From Carpediemonas membranifera (Eukaryota; Fornicata): 64,000 nt of DNA. Position numbers and translations under genes: made by a program. The DNA is taken from positions 62,001 through 126,000 of the forward strand of contig JAHDYR010000008.1 in the NCBI GenBank assembly GCA_019828565.1, read 5' to 3'. The notes beneath the pieces are model-generated. The model had not been told where the DNA came from and ran no database searches. It worked only from the letters and a program-made list of their open reading frames with translations. Below, piece after piece: positions 1 to 10,288 of this stretch; position 1 is the stretch's first letter; each line of letters begins with the position of its first letter.

Positions 1-2599
1 CAACCCGAGCCCGGTCAAAACTGCGCAGCGCAAGCTCAGCCCTGCCTGTATACTGCATGTAAAGCCCCCTACAAGCATGGAACCCCCCCGATGCAAACGA
101 CGGTGGAACAGGCGCGTCAGGGTGGGCTGGGTCAAAGGCGACGAACTGGGCGGCGTCAGTGTCCAGCTTGCCCCTGCGTAGCATAGTCACCAGCCGCATA
201 GTCAGGGTCCACGTGTCGGTGGAGGACCCACACCGATCGACCAGGGCGCGGACGGCCGCCACTGCTGATTCCACGGAAGAAGCGTCGTCTTGGGCAGTGC
301 CGCTGGCACTCCGCTCGACACTCGCCTTGGCCTTAAGGAATACGGCCTGTGTGTTTGAGGGGTCCTGGTCGGCGACAATATCGCAGTTTTTGGCAACTTC
401 GTCATACTTTCCTACAGCAAGATATTGCTCCGCTTGTTGGAGAAGGGATGGGATGTGCCGCGGAGCCATCTGTAGGGCCTGTGTGAGGTACTCGCCCGCC
501 TTCATGAACTCGCCGCCACGTGCTTGACGCCCTAGTCGAGTTGCCAAGTCATGCAGTTTAAGACACAACGAAGCGATCTGGTCCTTATAGGCCAGGGCAT
601 CGGCGGGGTCCGACACGTTGTTGTTGAGGACCATAGTGAGTAGGGCAAATGCCTGATGCAGCACTGCCATCGCCTCCCCAACGCAACCAGGCGCAGAGGC
701 ACCCAGGATGGCGTCGGCGCAGAGCATGGCGAAGGAGGAGACGGGCAGAACAGCTGCAGTGTCGTCAGTGTCTGCCGAGTGGATCGAGATGGCAACACGG
801 GCCTGTTCAGCGGCCGCGGCGTACTCCTGGAGATGCAGCAGGAGCTCGACATAAGCTGTCCGGACGTCGGTGGCCAGCTCGGTGTTCTTGCCGAACAATG
901 CGGTGTGGTAGACCTGCCGGGCGTCGTCCACTCGCCGTGTGGCGACGAGGGTGCGACACACATCCACCGTGACGTCCGTATCAGCGTCAGATATGCCGTC
1001 AAACGTCTCTAGGGCCCGCTGGAGCATGCCAATGCGGCCGTACGCCCTGCCCAGCAGCACTGCCGTCTCCGCGGTCCCGACGGCGTCGTGGATGCCCGTG
1101 TAGCAGTCAATGAACCCCCGCTTGTCATTCCTACGCTCGAGCAGGGCGTCGGCGAGGGCTATAGCGGCCTTGGGGTAGACCACAGAGGACGAGGGGACCT
1201 CCTTCAATAAAGCTATGGCGTCTTCAACGTCGTTGGAGTCCAGCATCCGCTCGGCTTCCTGCACCCGCACGGCATCCAGGGCCTGCTCACCTTCGTACCG
1301 CGTCCAGAGCACCTCCTTGAGGCTTGCCGCATCTGTGAGTCTACCCGCCTTGAGATACGCCGTCATCAAAAGATTAAACAGTCTCAGCTCCACTGCCGTG
1401 GGCATTGAGAGGGCGGCGTGGGGCTGGGGGTCGACTACCCCGCCCCTGCCCGCCACAGCGTCCCTTGTAAATGTCCTGCCACCACGCCTGACGGTCGGGC
1501 CGAGGGTGCGGGTGCCGCTGTCAGGCTTAATGACCGCCGCGAGCTTTCTTTCAAGGGATGCGATAGAATCAGCGTACCGGCCTCTGGCTTGCATCAGCTC
1601 AGCGTTGACAGCGATGGCCCTCGGGTCACCTGAGACGATAAGTCCCGAGGCTGAACCCATCGAAGCATCGGCAGCGGTGTAAAGGTTCATAGCAAGCTCT
1701 GCCTCAGCCAGTGTGACGAACGAGTCTGGGGGGAGGAACTCGCTGACTGTGGACCGACTCAGGGCAGACCGGACGGCCTTGACGTCGCCCATGGCACTCG
1801 CAAGCTTGCCGCGGAGGATGACCGTGCGGGGGATGACCCCGAGCACTGCTGTTGCTGACTCGAGCAGACCTGCCATCTTCCCAAGAATCGGGGGCTTGGT
1901 GAACAACTCCGTCATGGGCGGGGGGACGAGAGCCGTGACAGTGTCAACCAGACTGCATGCCGCGTCTGCTAAGCGGTACTGCTCAAGCCCTTCGGCTGAG
2001 CTGATCTCTGATGCAAGTCTACTGGCAGCCTTTGTGTACCATACCAGCGGGTCTGTTGACTCAGCGAGCGGGGAGGTCGGTGAAGGCGGCTTACAGTCTG
2101 CCGCTGACCTGGCGCGGCATAGGTCACCGAGAGCAAGGTAATACTCTACCGGGGGCTGTGTGGTGTCAAGTGAGAGGATGACGCCGATGAGCTGCTCGGC
2201 TGCCTCGAGGTCAGAGACGGAAGTGGCGGTAGCGATGGAGGCCCGAAGGCCCTGGAAAGACCAGCGGATGTTGCTGATACTCTCTGTTAGGCGAGTGTAG
2301 ATCTCGCTCGCGGCGAAGGCCTCGTTAATGTCGCCTGAAGAGAGCATCTGTCGGGCAAGCTCTTCTTCGTATTCTGGACGGGCAGCGATTGCCATCGCCT
2401 GCTCAATCAGCTTCCGACTCTCAGCAAAGATGGTGTTTGCATATCTGCAGCTGTGCCCCAGTATACTGAGCAATACACCGGCTTCAAAGCGACCAGCGTG
2501 ATCGGTTGGGCTCAATTCCTGATCGAGGATATTCTCGAAGGAAATCTCGCCGCCTGTGCTCATGAACAGACGTTGGGCGATGCCCTCTCCGAGAGACAT
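1..2599 (-). CDS. IFT139: Intraflagellar transport protein IFT139 (TTC21-like TPR protein), partial
   Basis: Reading the minus strand from the ATG at 2599 gives an uninterrupted frame of about 866 codons that runs off the left edge of the window, so the C-terminus is missing. The product is almost wholly helical and rich in TPR-like repeats. Its last visible part (GFHACRGLYMQYTG followed by ALRSFDRAR) matches the conserved C-terminal TPR region of TTC21A/B. IFT139 is a peripheral subunit of the IFT-A complex, which drives retrograde transport in cilia and flagella. No intron is seen. The family is usually about 1300 aa, and this copy looks somewhat shorter. Confidence rests on the C-terminal motif and the length of the TPR solenoid; another large TPR protein is the alternative. 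Confidence 0.72.
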   Translation of the reverse strand, partial: MSLGEGIAQRLFMSTGGEISFENILDQELSPTDHAGRFEAGVLLSILGHSCRYANTIFAESRKLIEQAMAIAARPEYEEELARQMLSSGDINEAFAASEIYTRLTESISNIRWSFQGLRASIATATSVSDLEAAEQLIGVILSLDTTQPPVEYYLALGDLCRARSAADCKPPSPTSPLAESTDPLVWYTKAASRLASEISSAEGLEQYRLADAACSLVDTVTALVPPPMTELFTKPPILGKMAGLLESATAVLGVIPRTVILRGKLASAMGDVKAVRSALSRSTVSEFLPPDSFVTLAEAELAMNLYTAADASMGSASGLIVSGDPRAIAVNAELMQARGRYADSIASLERKLAAVIKPDSGTRTLGPTVRRGGRTFTRDAVAGRGGVVDPQPHAALSMPTAVELRLFNLLMTAYLKAGRLTDAASLKEVLWTRYEGEQALDAVRVQEAERMLDSNDVEDAIALLKEVPSSSVVYPKAAIALADALLERRNDKRGFIDCYTGIHDAVGTAETAVLLGRAYGRIGMLQRALETFDGISDADTDVTVDVCRTLVATRRVDDARQVYHTALFGKNTELATDVRTAYVELLLHLQEYAAAAEQARVAISIHSADTDDTAAVLPVSSFAMLCADAILGASAPGCVGEAMAVLHQAFALLTMVLNNNVSDPADALAYKDQIASLCLKLHDLATRLGRQARGGEFMKAGEYLTQALQMAPRHIPSLLQQAEQYLAVGKYDEVAKNCDIVADQDPSNTQAVFLKAKASVERSASGTAQDDASSVESAVAAVRALVDRCGSSTDTWTLTMRLVTMLRRGKLDTDAAQFVAFDPAHPDAPVPPSFASGGFHACRGLYMQYTGRAELALRSFDRARV

Positions 2600-2831
2600 G
2601 GACACAATTTGAAAAATGATTTACCTTAAAATGCACACTACAAAAAATGAAAGCTGTAGACGCGACTGTGCTGATTTCGGGCGTGAAAGACCGTCGAAGA
2701 CGATAGAAGCAACTCGCATGCGAATCAGAATTTCTGCCCGTCCCATCTTTATGCAGGCACCCTGATAGAGAAGCTCAGAGCTCTATAAAGCCGGAATTTA
2801 TACATAAGCCGTGATAAATGAGCCGCGTTAC

Positions 2832-3611
2832 TCAGACCATGAGGATGGCGTTGATGCAGCCGTCGTTCTCAGGGTTGTTCGTGACCTGCGCATACTTACC
2901 CCAGACGACCTTGCCCGTCTGGGTCACGAGGCCGAGGTCAGACACGTTGACCTCGACAATCGTCCCCTTCGTGATCACTCCGAGGTTGGTGTACAGCGCC
3001 GACGACGGGTTCCTCTTCACGCCGAGGATGTCGAGCTGGAAGGTCGCCTGGAGCTCTGGGTGGGTGACGTTCGCCTTCTTCATGCGGAGGGCAGACGGCC
3101 GGATGTAGCGCTCGTACTTCGGGGGCTTGCGGGTGAAACCCTCGCCAACGAATGTGATCTTGGTGACCTTGCGCTTCCACTGCTTCTTCTGGCGCTTGCC
3201 CGTGCGGATGATCTTGAACATCTCCTCCTCGGAAACGGGCTTGACCTTCGCGATCGGGACATCCCACTTGCCGGCCTTCTCCTTCTTCTTCTGCTTGAGC
3301 ATATTCGAGAGAACCTTGGCGCGCTTCTCCTGCTGGCGGTCAAGGAGGTAGACGGGCGTGTCGCCCTCATCCAGCTTGGCCTCCTTCTGCTTCTGATCGC
3401 GCTGCTTGTGGGCGGCGATAGTTTTCTTCATCTTGATCTTTTCAGCCCTCCGTTCTTGCGCGAACAGCTTCGCCTTCAGGCCATGCTGCTTCTGGGCAAG
3501 CTTTGAGATCCGGTGTGGCTCACGGGCCTCCTTCTTCCGCATACGCTCCTCATAATCCAACCGGCGGCCGAAACGCTTCCTGTGAAGATCGATATAATCA
3601 CCCTGCGGCAT
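2832..3611 (-). CDS. NSA2: Ribosome biogenesis protein NSA2
   Basis: A 259-aa protein, the usual length of the family. It starts [20 protein letters not shown], ends in [15 protein letters not shown], and carries the conserved [17 protein letters not shown] and [20 protein letters not shown] segments that mark NSA2 (TINP1). NSA2 is a nucleolar factor of pre-60S particles needed for 27S rRNA processing. The N-terminal half is strongly basic, as expected for an RNA-binding assembly factor. The C-terminal half is a beta-barrel related to eS8. The gene is a single exon. Its start lies 135 bp from the stop of the next minus-strand gene, and its stop lies 232 bp from the IFT139 start. Confidence 0.96.
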   Translation of the reverse strand: MPQGDYIDLHRKRFGRRLDYEERMRKKEAREPHRISKLAQKQHGLKAKLFAQERRAEKIKMKKTIAAHKQRDQKQKEAKLDEGDTPVYLLDRQQEKRAKVLSNMLKQKKKEKAGKWDVPIAKVKPVSEEEMFKIIRTGKRQKKQWKRKVTKITFVGEGFTRKPPKYERYIRPSALRMKKANVTHPELQATFQLDILGVKRNPSSALYTNLGVITKGTIVEVNVSDLGLVTQTGKVVWGKYAQVTNNPENDGCINAILMV

Positions 3612-3746
3612 GGCAACGCGACCTTTTTCGTTCTTGCAATCAAATCTAAAAATGATTAGGCCTCAAGACAGCCATCATCGACACACTCAAAGACGACCCC
3701 ACGCCCCGAAACACCACAGCAGCACGCTACTTCAAACCTTTACTCC

Positions 3747-5855
3747 CTACTGGATAGCAGCAAACTTCGAGTCGTCAGTCTCGTAGTAGTTCGCCAGGAC
3801 GGCGGCCAGGGACGCCTTGAGGTCTAGCTTGGTGAAACGCCACTTCTGGGCGAACTTGGCATTCACGATGCGGGCGACCCTCATCGCATTGAGGATGATT
3901 CGGTGGGTCGCCGACGATGAGACGACGGCTACCTCGAGGCAGCCCTTGCGGTACGTACGGGGCATGTCCTTCTGGGCGCTATTGAGGAAGGAGATTAGCT
4001 TACGGTCGGGGATGAGGCCCTTAGGCTTGCGGAAGACCACAGCTGTCTTGTACCCGAATGCGGGCTGGGCGTCGTCAGTGATGTCCTCACCGAGACCCTG
4101 GTCGAGCGCCATCTGGTTGAGAAGGAGGATGAACTTCTGGAAGAGGCGCTTGGTGTCGTCCTTGCCGCCCTTCTTCATGAGATGAAGGAAGAGTTCACTG
4201 TCGATGACCATGATAGGCAGGCGGGCGAGCCCCTCGGCACTGTTGTCGCCGGGGATGACGATGAACGGGCACTGGTCGTCGAGGAAGGCGAGGTCGGCGT
4301 CCTCGGCCTCACGGACCATCTGGGAGAACTTGGCGGCGACGTCGGGGTTGTCGAGGCGGGTGTCGACGCCGGTGAGGCGGTCGGCGTTGCGGACGACGGA
4401 CGGGGACTTGACGGCAGGGGAGGGAGGCGCTTCGGAGGGGGCACGATCGTCGTCTTCTTCGTACTTCTCCTCCTCACGCTCCTCTTCCTCAGCGGCCTTA
4501 CGGGCATCCTCCTCCTCAGCGGCCTGGCGAGCAGCCTCCTCCTCAGCGGCCTTACGGGCAGCCTCTTCCTCAGCGGCCTTACGGGCATCCTCCTCCTCAG
4601 CGGCCTTGCGAGCAGCCTCCTCCTCAGCGGCCTTACGGGCATCCTCCTCCTCAGCGGCCTGGCGAGCAGCCTCTTCCTCAGCGGCCTTGCGAGCAGCCTC
4701 CTCCTCAGCGGCCTTACGGGCAGCCTCTTCCTCAGCGGCCTTGCGAGCAGCCTCTTCCTCAGCGGCCTTGCGAGCAGCCTCCTCCTCAGCGGCCTTACGG
4801 GCAGCCTCTTCCTCAGCGGCCTTGCGAGCAGCCTCCTCCTCAGCGGCCTTACGGGCATCCTCCTCCTCAGCGGCCTTGCGAGCAGCCTCCTCCTCAGCGG
4901 CCTTACGGGCATCCTCCTCCTCAGCGGCCTTGCGAGCAGCCTCCTCCTCAGCGGCCTTACGGGCAGCCTCTTCCTCAGCGGCCTTCTTCAGCTTCTCTAC
5001 GCGCTCCTGCTCGCGCTTCTCCTCCTCAGCGAGCATCTCAGCGGAAATGTCCACGCGGTTAGATCTATCGACGTCAAGCGCATACGACGCCATTTCCTCG
5101 GGCAGCTCAAACTTAGAGGCGGCATCCGCCTTCGACATGAGCGCGATGTCCACGCCACACGCCTCAGCGAACTTCAGGATGCAGTTGACGGTGAGGACGG
5201 GGTTCTGGAGCTCGACGACGTCGTTGGGCTCGACGATAGCGGAGTCAGCCAGACCTGCCTTCTTACACGCCTTGATGAACGACTCCACGTTGTTTCGGTG
5301 GTGGAACTTGTTGGTAGCAGACTTATTGATGTCAACAGAGTCGAGCACGAGCTTGGAAATTTCAGCGAGGACTACACCATTGACGAGCTGATGGGTCAGG
5401 ATCTGCTCGGAGTAGAGGTGATAGGGGCTCGAGAGGTGGGAGAGGGCGCCGAGAAGCCACTGGAAGGCGACGCAGCTGTCGTAGTAATGGTTGATCGCAG
5501 CAAACTGGCCGCGCTCCATCGTCATCTGCCCACCGTTGTGGAGCAGGTGCTTCGGCTTCTCAGGAATCGTCTCCATGTCGACCTTGGGATCTTCGGGTGT
5601 CTTCGCGGGCTCCTCGTCGGTAGCGGTGGGCTCCTCGGGGATCTTATCTACTGATTCCTCCTTTGGGGATTCAACTTCTTCTACGTCCTCGTTATCAGAG
5701 CCGCTTGCGTTGGTTGTTTCATCAACCGAAGTATCTTCGATCTGGTTATCATCGATTTCGGGCTTCTCGGGCTTGTCAGCAGGAACGGCGTTAGAATTGG
5801 CGCGTTTGCGCTGAGCTTGCTTCTTGCGATTGCGATTTCTGTTCTTCGGCGGCAT
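3747..5855 (-). CDS. Calponin-homology domain protein with 9-residue AAEEEAARK repeats and CRAL-TRIO-like C-terminus
   Basis: A 702-aa protein in four parts. Residues 1 to 115 are a basic start ([13 protein letters not shown]) followed by an acidic stretch. Residues about 120 to 240 are a CH-like domain, with conserved helices around [11 protein letters not shown], a run of asparagines near [10 protein letters not shown] and a closing [10 protein letters not shown]. Residues about 290 to 455 are 18 to 19 near-perfect copies of AAEEEAARK or AAEEEDARK, predicted to form one long charged helix. Residues about 490 to 702 resemble a divergent CRAL-TRIO/BCH fold ([14 protein letters not shown] then [10 protein letters not shown]). 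CH domains bind actin or tubulin, so a cytoskeletal linker is plausible, but no specific orthologue is recognised. The plus-strand frame at 4182-5654 is only a shadow of the repeat. Confidence 0.75.
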   Translation of the reverse strand: MPPKNRNRNRKKQAQRKRANSNAVPADKPEKPEIDDNQIEDTSVDETTNASGSDNEDVEEVESPKEESVDKIPEEPTATDEEPAKTPEDPKVDMETIPEKPKHLLHNGGQMTMERGQFAAINHYYDSCVAFQWLLGALSHLSSPYHLYSEQILTHQLVNGVVLAEISKLVLDSVDINKSATNKFHHRNNVESFIKACKKAGLADSAIVEPNDVVELQNPVLTVNCILKFAEACGVDIALMSKADAASKFELPEEMASYALDVDRSNRVDISAEMLAEEEKREQERVEKLKKAAEEEAARKAAEEEAARKAAEEEDARKAAEEEAARKAAEEEDARKAAEEEAARKAAEEEAARKAAEEEAARKAAEEEAARKAAEEEAARKAAEEEAARKAAEEEAARQAAEEEDARKAAEEEAARKAAEEEDARKAAEEEAARKAAEEEAARQAAEEEDARKAAEEEEREEEKYEEDDDRAPSEAPPSPAVKSPSVVRNADRLTGVDTRLDNPDVAAKFSQMVREAEDADLAFLDDQCPFIVIPGDNSAEGLARLPIMVIDSELFLHLMKKGGKDDTKRLFQKFILLLNQMALDQGLGEDITDDAQPAFGYKTAVVFRKPKGLIPDRKLISFLNSAQKDMPRTYRKGCLEVAVVSSSATHRIILNAMRVARIVNAKFAQKWRFTKLDLKASLAAVLANYYETDDSKFAAIQ
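4490..4985 (-). repeat. 27-bp tandem repeat, about 18 copies, coding for AAEEE(A/D)AR(K/Q)
   Basis: The unit varies mainly at the GCC/GAT position (A or D) and in synonymous third positions. Copies are in frame within the CH-domain gene. The array is likely to vary in length between alleles and to be collapsed in short-read assemblies. Confidence 0.95.
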
Positions 5856-6250
5856 TGCTTCTGTCTGTTGAGCGATTTATGGCGTTTACGGTTCGTTTTC
5901 ATGTAATTCACTCTCTCGCCAAAACAGACGCTAATAGGGTATCTAATGGTACTTGTCAAGTGACAAGCCTTCATGTGAATGCTCATAAAGCTGTACAATC
6001 TCTGGTGGTCACGGTGGAATCGATCTCTCGGTCTTCAATTGTCAAACAAAAGATCCTATGATTTAGCGGTGAATATGAATTGGATTAACTCACAAATACT
6101 TCTCAGTAATACCCACCGATCATTGGGTCAACTTCAGTCAGAGTCGCAAATCCCATGATCCGTAGCCCCCACCATCAATGAACGTCGTCGGTCGGCTCAA
6201 CCTTGGGAACAATATGGGCTCTTACAGGCCTGATTTGAGTCGGTTCATCA
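5856..6250. other. Intergenic, no gene seen
   Basis: This stretch lies between the start of the CH-domain gene and the stop of the small spliced gene. It is less GC-rich than the neighbouring coding sequence. Only short frames without coding character are present. Confidence 0.5.
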
Positions 6251-6635
6251 TCACTTGGCGCGAGGCCGATACACTGACGAATCGTCAACGTTGCCGTTGG
6301 CGAGTGACTCAATCAATTGCCTGGCGGTATCGTCAATTTGATCGCTTGAAAGTATCCGATACTGCATGGCACTGGATGCCACAAGCTTGATCTGGGCGAA
6401 GTTTGTAAGGTTCCAAAGCTTCCATCGTTTCCAGGAGTCAGCGACTCTGACTTCACTTTGGATGAGGTAGAAATAGATGAGGTTGAGTTGTAGTGTGTGG
6501 TAGGTTGATGACTGTTGACATAAGCCTGAAACTATCACCCGTTACCATTCCATGCTGCCAATTGACATGTTGGCCAAGCCGACCAATTGAAAAGACTAGA
6601 GAGTTGACCCGCCTCGCCACCTCGCGCGCGTTCAT
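6251..6635 (-). CDS. Hypothetical 116-aa protein, two exons
   Basis: Exon 1 is 6635-6546 (30 codons, beginning MNAREVARRVNSLVFSIGRL). Exon 2 is 6511-6251 (86 codons plus stop, ending VDDSSVYRPRAK). The 34-nt gap has GTAACG at its 5' end and GTCAACAG at its 3' end, and removing it joins two frames that otherwise stop quickly. Intron size matches the better supported 31 to 37 nt introns nearby. The predicted protein is helical, with a Trp-rich centre (SWKRWKLWNLTNFAQIK). No family is recognised. An upstream ATG at 6689 would add 18 residues. The call rests on splicing logic and composition only, so it is tentative. Confidence 0.4.
6512..6545 (-). other. Intron, 34 nt
   Basis: Minus-strand GTAACG...GTCAACAG between Met30 and Ser31 of the small hypothetical gene. 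Its 5' site is weaker than those of the dynein introns. Confidence 0.4.
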
Positions 6636-6715
6636 GATTCTGATGTTGTTAGCTAAATGCGACCCAGCTGTCGCTCTCCGTGTGGGCATCAGCCCTGCTG
6701 TGTAAGAAAGACCGT

Positions 6716-7960
6716 CTATGGCAAGATCTCGAGTCCCCTGTTAAAGGCCCGAGTTCCGTGCGAGACAGTGGAAAGCTTTGAACGAACTGTAGGATTGTTC
6801 ATGCTCCAGAAGTCCCAGAACAACAGTCTCTCTCCACCCAACGTGCACACCGTCCGCCCGTCGGGAGAGACGGCCGAGTGGAGCACACGAGAGCTATGGG
6901 AGCGAATATCGCATTGCTGGATGTTGTTCGGGTACTTCCAGAGTCGAACTGAGTTTGTGTGGAAGCCGTGCGTGGATAGGATCTCGTCGTGGTGCCTGCC
7001 CCACTGAAGAGAGCAGACCTGCGAGTCGGTGTGGATCGTGTCCACCACGTGGGGATCGGCGGCTGTATTCCAGATCTTGATGGTGTTGTCGCCATTACCA
7101 CCACCTGTGGCGAGCACGTTGCGGCGCGGAGCCCATGCAAGTGCACGCACGCTAGCGCTGTGCTCGCGGAGGACCCTCGGCTCAGGCCTAGAGTCCCACA
7201 GACGGACAGTATTGTCGTTCCCCCCTGAAGCAAGCACGGTCTTGTCAGGCGACCACGCGAGGCCGGTAATACCTTGCTGGTGGCCGACACGGTCAAACAC
7301 GCGATGCTGGCGGACACGGAGGTCTGAATCAAACAAAATGCCCCCCTCACTCCCAGAAGTAACGATACTACGGTTGACAGCTGTGGCCGTAATCTTCGAC
7401 GCATGGCCCCGAAGGCCACGAACACACTTACCCTTTTGCACGTCCCAGAGATGAAGGTCGGAGGCGTCAGTACCTACTGCGAGATACCGGCCCCCTTCCA
7501 TCCAACAGAGGGAGGAGACAACGCTGCCGTCACCCAGCTCAACCAGGGTGTCCACCTGGCGAGTGGTGACGTTCCAGAGGTAGGCTGTGTCGCCAAGTGC
7601 AACCGCAAGGATGTTTTTGTCGCTCCAGTCGAGAGTGTGGGAGTAGAAGTCGTCTACCGCGCCTGGGGCATCGAGGGACGTTATCGGATGCTTGTTGATG
7701 CGACGTCGGTCAATCGTTTCGCGGATCTGCCGGGATTGAGAGCATAGCGTTTGCAACTCATCGGTCCATCGAGGTGTAACGGGAGGTGTCATGGTGATCG
7801 AATGCTCAAGAGCATCGTGGTATGCCTTCACCGCGGGCGAACACGGAGCATCGCTCGCGGAAAGGCCGAATTTGAGACTTAAACTAAGCGATTCTGTCGG
7901 TTCATCGAAAGATGACGGGCGCATTGCGTTCGACGAGAGAAATTTTGTTGGAGTTGCCAA
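6716..7960 (-). CDS. CDC20: Cdc20/Fizzy-family APC/C activator, WD40 protein
   Basis: A 414-aa protein with a short N-terminal extension and a seven-bladed WD40 propeller from about residue 105. The family signature just before the first blade is present as RRINKHPITSLDAPGAVDDF followed by the LDWS motif. Later blades have GGNDNTVRLWDSR and GGGNGDNTIKIWNT. Cdc20/Cdh1 proteins recruit mitotic substrates to the anaphase-promoting complex and activate it. Two usual features are not evident: a clear C-box (DRFIPxR type) in the N-terminus, and the C-terminal Ile-Arg tail, since the protein ends LEILP. It is therefore either a divergent Cdc20 or a paralogue that docks differently. Single exon, divergent from the CLK kinase gene. 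Confidence 0.88.
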   Translation of the reverse strand: MATPTKFLSSNAMRPSSFDEPTESLSLSLKFGLSASDAPCSPAVKAYHDALEHSITMTPPVTPRWTDELQTLCSQSRQIRETIDRRRINKHPITSLDAPGAVDDFYSHTLDWSDKNILAVALGDTAYLWNVTTRQVDTLVELGDGSVVSSLCWMEGGRYLAVGTDASDLHLWDVQKGKCVRGLRGHASKITATAVNRSIVTSGSEGGILFDSDLRVRQHRVFDRVGHQQGITGLAWSPDKTVLASGGNDNTVRLWDSRPEPRVLREHSASVRALAWAPRRNVLATGGGNGDNTIKIWNTAADPHVVDTIHTDSQVCSLQWGRHHDEILSTHGFHTNSVRLWKYPNNIQQCDIRSHSSRVLHSAVSPDGRTVCTLGGERLLFWDFWSMNNPTVRSKLSTVSHGTRAFNRGLEILP

Positions 7961-8244
7961 AATTTTGAGGAGTCGGTCCCGAGTCAGCTGCGTGGGGTTG
8001 ACGCCGCGCGCGTTCTAGCTGAACTGGCGACCACACGCGAACCAGGAAATTCGAAATCTGATCGGCAATCATTAGATTTGAAGATTTGTCACAAATTCGG
8101 GCGCGGAAAATGAGCAAAATTTTGGGATGCATGGTCGGCTAGGCAACGGCTGAGCTGGGTCTCATTGAACTGCCTTTAGTAGTCGGGTGTAGTCAATCTC
8201 GGAAATCGAGTGTTGGTGAATCGCTTCAAACAACGCTGCCAAAT
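7961..8244. promoter_or_regulatory. Divergent intergenic region between Cdc20 and CLK genes
   Basis: A 284-bp gap between two head-to-head start codons. It must hold both promoters. No recognisable element beyond A/T-rich tracts was seen. Confidence 0.4.
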
Positions 8245-9534
8245 ATGCCTCAATTGGCAGCACAGGACGAATTTTTCCAGTCCTATGACGATGAGAACGG
8301 CCACTATATGGCTGCAAAAGGCGAGGTTATCTACGAAGAGCGTGGCGGCTACATGATCGATAGTTTGATAGCAACGGGGACGTTTGGCACCGTTTACCGA
8401 GGCCACAGTTTGAAAGGATCCGAAGCTTACAAGAAGGATGTCAATTCTGTGGCGATTAAGTTCATCCGCTCCATCCAAAAGTACGCCAATGCTGCCGAGG
8501 TCGAAATCGAAATCCTCTCCCGCCTCAACAACTACGATCTTCCCAAGCGGCGCCGGGTTACCCATCTTGTAGACCACTTCGAGTTCAAGAAGCACATCGT
8601 GATGGTCTTCCCATGCTACGGCAACTCCCTTCTTGACTTCATCAAACTCAACGAGCACCGAGGGTACAACCAGGAATGGACGCTTGAGTTCACACGGTCC
8701 ATCAGCCACTGCATGTCCTACATCCACTCGCAGAAGATCATTCACACTGACCTGAAGCCCGAGAACATTGTGGCGACGAGCAAGACCCATCGATCCAACC
8801 TCCGCGGTAAGATCTTCTGCTATCCAGTCACCGCCGAGGTTATTACCATCGACCTCGGCTCAGCCATCCATGCTGCCTCCGACCCGGACCGGCGGCCTCC
8901 CCTCGTGTGCACGCGGCAGTACCGACCACCGGAAGTCATCACCGGCCTCGCCTACGACTCCTCGGTCGACGTCTGGTCGCTTGGCTGTATAGTTTACGAG
9001 CTCGCCACCGGAATCCCGCTCTTCAACACTCATAGAAACACGCAGCATCTCGCCATGGTCGAGAAGTTGCTCGGACCCGCTCCGCCACTCTTCATGCAGC
9101 GTCTGCAGGACAGGGTCAGACTCACCAAGCTCCCTGCGGCTGAGTGCGGCATCAAGTACTTCAACGAGGCCGGTGTTATTGCTTGGCACGATCGTCTCAC
9201 TGAGGCAGAACGAGTCGGCCTGGAGAGGGCCCCGAGCTTGGCCAAACTCGAAGAGACACTCCCCTCTGCAGTTGTGGGAGTCATTAGATGCTGTCTGACG
9301 TGGCTTCCTGAGAATAGGGTTACCATGCAGGACGTCGCAGCCATCCTCAGCGCTTCACCGCCTGATCCCCGCATGCTAGCTATGGCATCGCTCGTGGCAG
9401 AGACCGAGGGGGCATATAGGACTGGTCAGCGGGCAGTTGCGGGGGCGGGCACCCTCATGCGCCATGCTGCGGCAATAGCTGATCTTGACCCAAAACTGCG
9501 CCGTTCCAAGAGCCGCGGGTCGATCTCCCGGTGA
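8245..9534 (+). CDS. CLK/LAMMER-family protein kinase
   Basis: A 429-aa kinase. The N-terminus has the CLK signature DDENGHYM leading into the glycine loop (GTFGTVYRG). The ATP-anchoring lysine is in VAIKFIRS. The catalytic loop is HTDLKPEN, with the Thr typical of CLK kinases in place of Arg (near residue 167). The P+1 region is CTRQYRPPEVI, and DVWSLGCIVYELATG and HLAMVEKLLGP follow, all CLK-like. The magnesium loop reads DLG instead of DFG (near residue 203). The classical EHLAMMERI-type LAMMER helix is only partly kept. CLKs phosphorylate SR splicing factors. The C-terminal tail after about residue 390 is basic (LRRSKSRGSISR) and may be a localisation signal. Single exon. Confidence 0.9.
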   Translation: MPQLAAQDEFFQSYDDENGHYMAAKGEVIYEERGGYMIDSLIATGTFGTVYRGHSLKGSEAYKKDVNSVAIKFIRSIQKYANAAEVEIEILSRLNNYDLPKRRRVTHLVDHFEFKKHIVMVFPCYGNSLLDFIKLNEHRGYNQEWTLEFTRSISHCMSYIHSQKIIHTDLKPENIVATSKTHRSNLRGKIFCYPVTAEVITIDLGSAIHAASDPDRRPPLVCTRQYRPPEVITGLAYDSSVDVWSLGCIVYELATGIPLFNTHRNTQHLAMVEKLLGPAPPLFMQRLQDRVRLTKLPAAECGIKYFNEAGVIAWHDRLTEAERVGLERAPSLAKLEETLPSAVVGVIRCCLTWLPENRVTMQDVAAILSASPPDPRMLAMASLVAETEGAYRTGQRAVAGAGTLMRHAAAIADLDPKLRRSKSRGSISR

Positions 9535-9795
9535 TATACATCCAGAGAAGTTGTAATATATATTATATAAATGAGGCACAGGCCCCGTTGGGCTTCTGCG
9601 ATGGGACGAGGATATGGACAGAAGGGTTGGGTTGGCATTTAGAAATATTCTTTTACCCACAATTAGGGTTCAATGCCTCGCATCGCCTTGCTCATAGGGG
9701 GGTGATTCAGACCCCGGAACGGCGCTCTAATGTCCTCGCATTTTAAGATCACGAATTCGTGGGCTGGTGTACCGGCCCAAAGAACGCACGACTAG

Positions 9796-10288
9796 ATGAA
9801 TAGGAATGTTGCTGAAATGATCCGTGTAGCCCAAGACACGAACTTGGACCAGATTCACTGGTTAGTGGAGTACAAGCAGAAAGAAGTCGAAGATAGCTCA
9901 GCTGCGCCGTCAGAGCTGGACCTCTTTCCCCCAGTGAACGTGAACCCGCTCAAGCTTTCTTCCCAAGTCCAAGAAGATGTCTGGGATCCCCAGTCAATGC
10001 CGCAGCTTCCCCCCTACGAGATGTTCCCTCTCTGGGACGACGCCATCGTACGTCCCCGCCCCCATACTCACGCAGAAGTCGCAAATTGATAAGATACTGA
10101 ACACACGGCAGCAGACTCGACCCATGGTGCCCGCCGCGGTGCAGGAACGGATGCAGGCCCAGGCCGACTCGATCCTGAGCGCCCTACAGACTGAGCCGCA
10201 GGGCAGAGTGTGGCAGAGACGCCCTACGAGCACTGGGACGGCGATGTCCGACTTATCTGACTTCGCCAATCTCACCGACGAAGACTGA
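9796..10288 (+). CDS. Hypothetical 142-aa protein, two exons
   Basis: Exon 1 is 9796-10047 (84 codons, MNRNVAEMIRVAQ to MFPLWDDAI). Exon 2 is 10112-10288 (58 codons plus stop, QTRPMVPAAVQERM to FANLTDED). The 64-nt intron starts GTACGT and ends ACACACGGCAG, close to the other splice sites in this window. Without splicing, exon 1 runs into a stop at 10089. The protein is acidic, proline-rich in the middle, with a helical patch (AAVQERMQAQADSILSAL). No family is recognised. The exact 3' splice site could instead be 3 nt downstream at 10114. Confidence 0.5.
10048..10111 (+). other. Intron, 64 nt
   Basis: Phase 0, GTACGT at the donor and CACACGGCAG at the acceptor, with ATACTGAAC just upstream as a possible branch site. 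It is the longest intron seen here. Confidence 0.55.

Noticed and set aside
4182-5654. 490-codon plus-strand frame, and two other long frames, opposite the CH-domain gene
   Set aside because: Produced by the 27-bp repeat and high GC. The encoded LLLSGLAS repeats are a shadow, and the minus strand has real domains at both ends.
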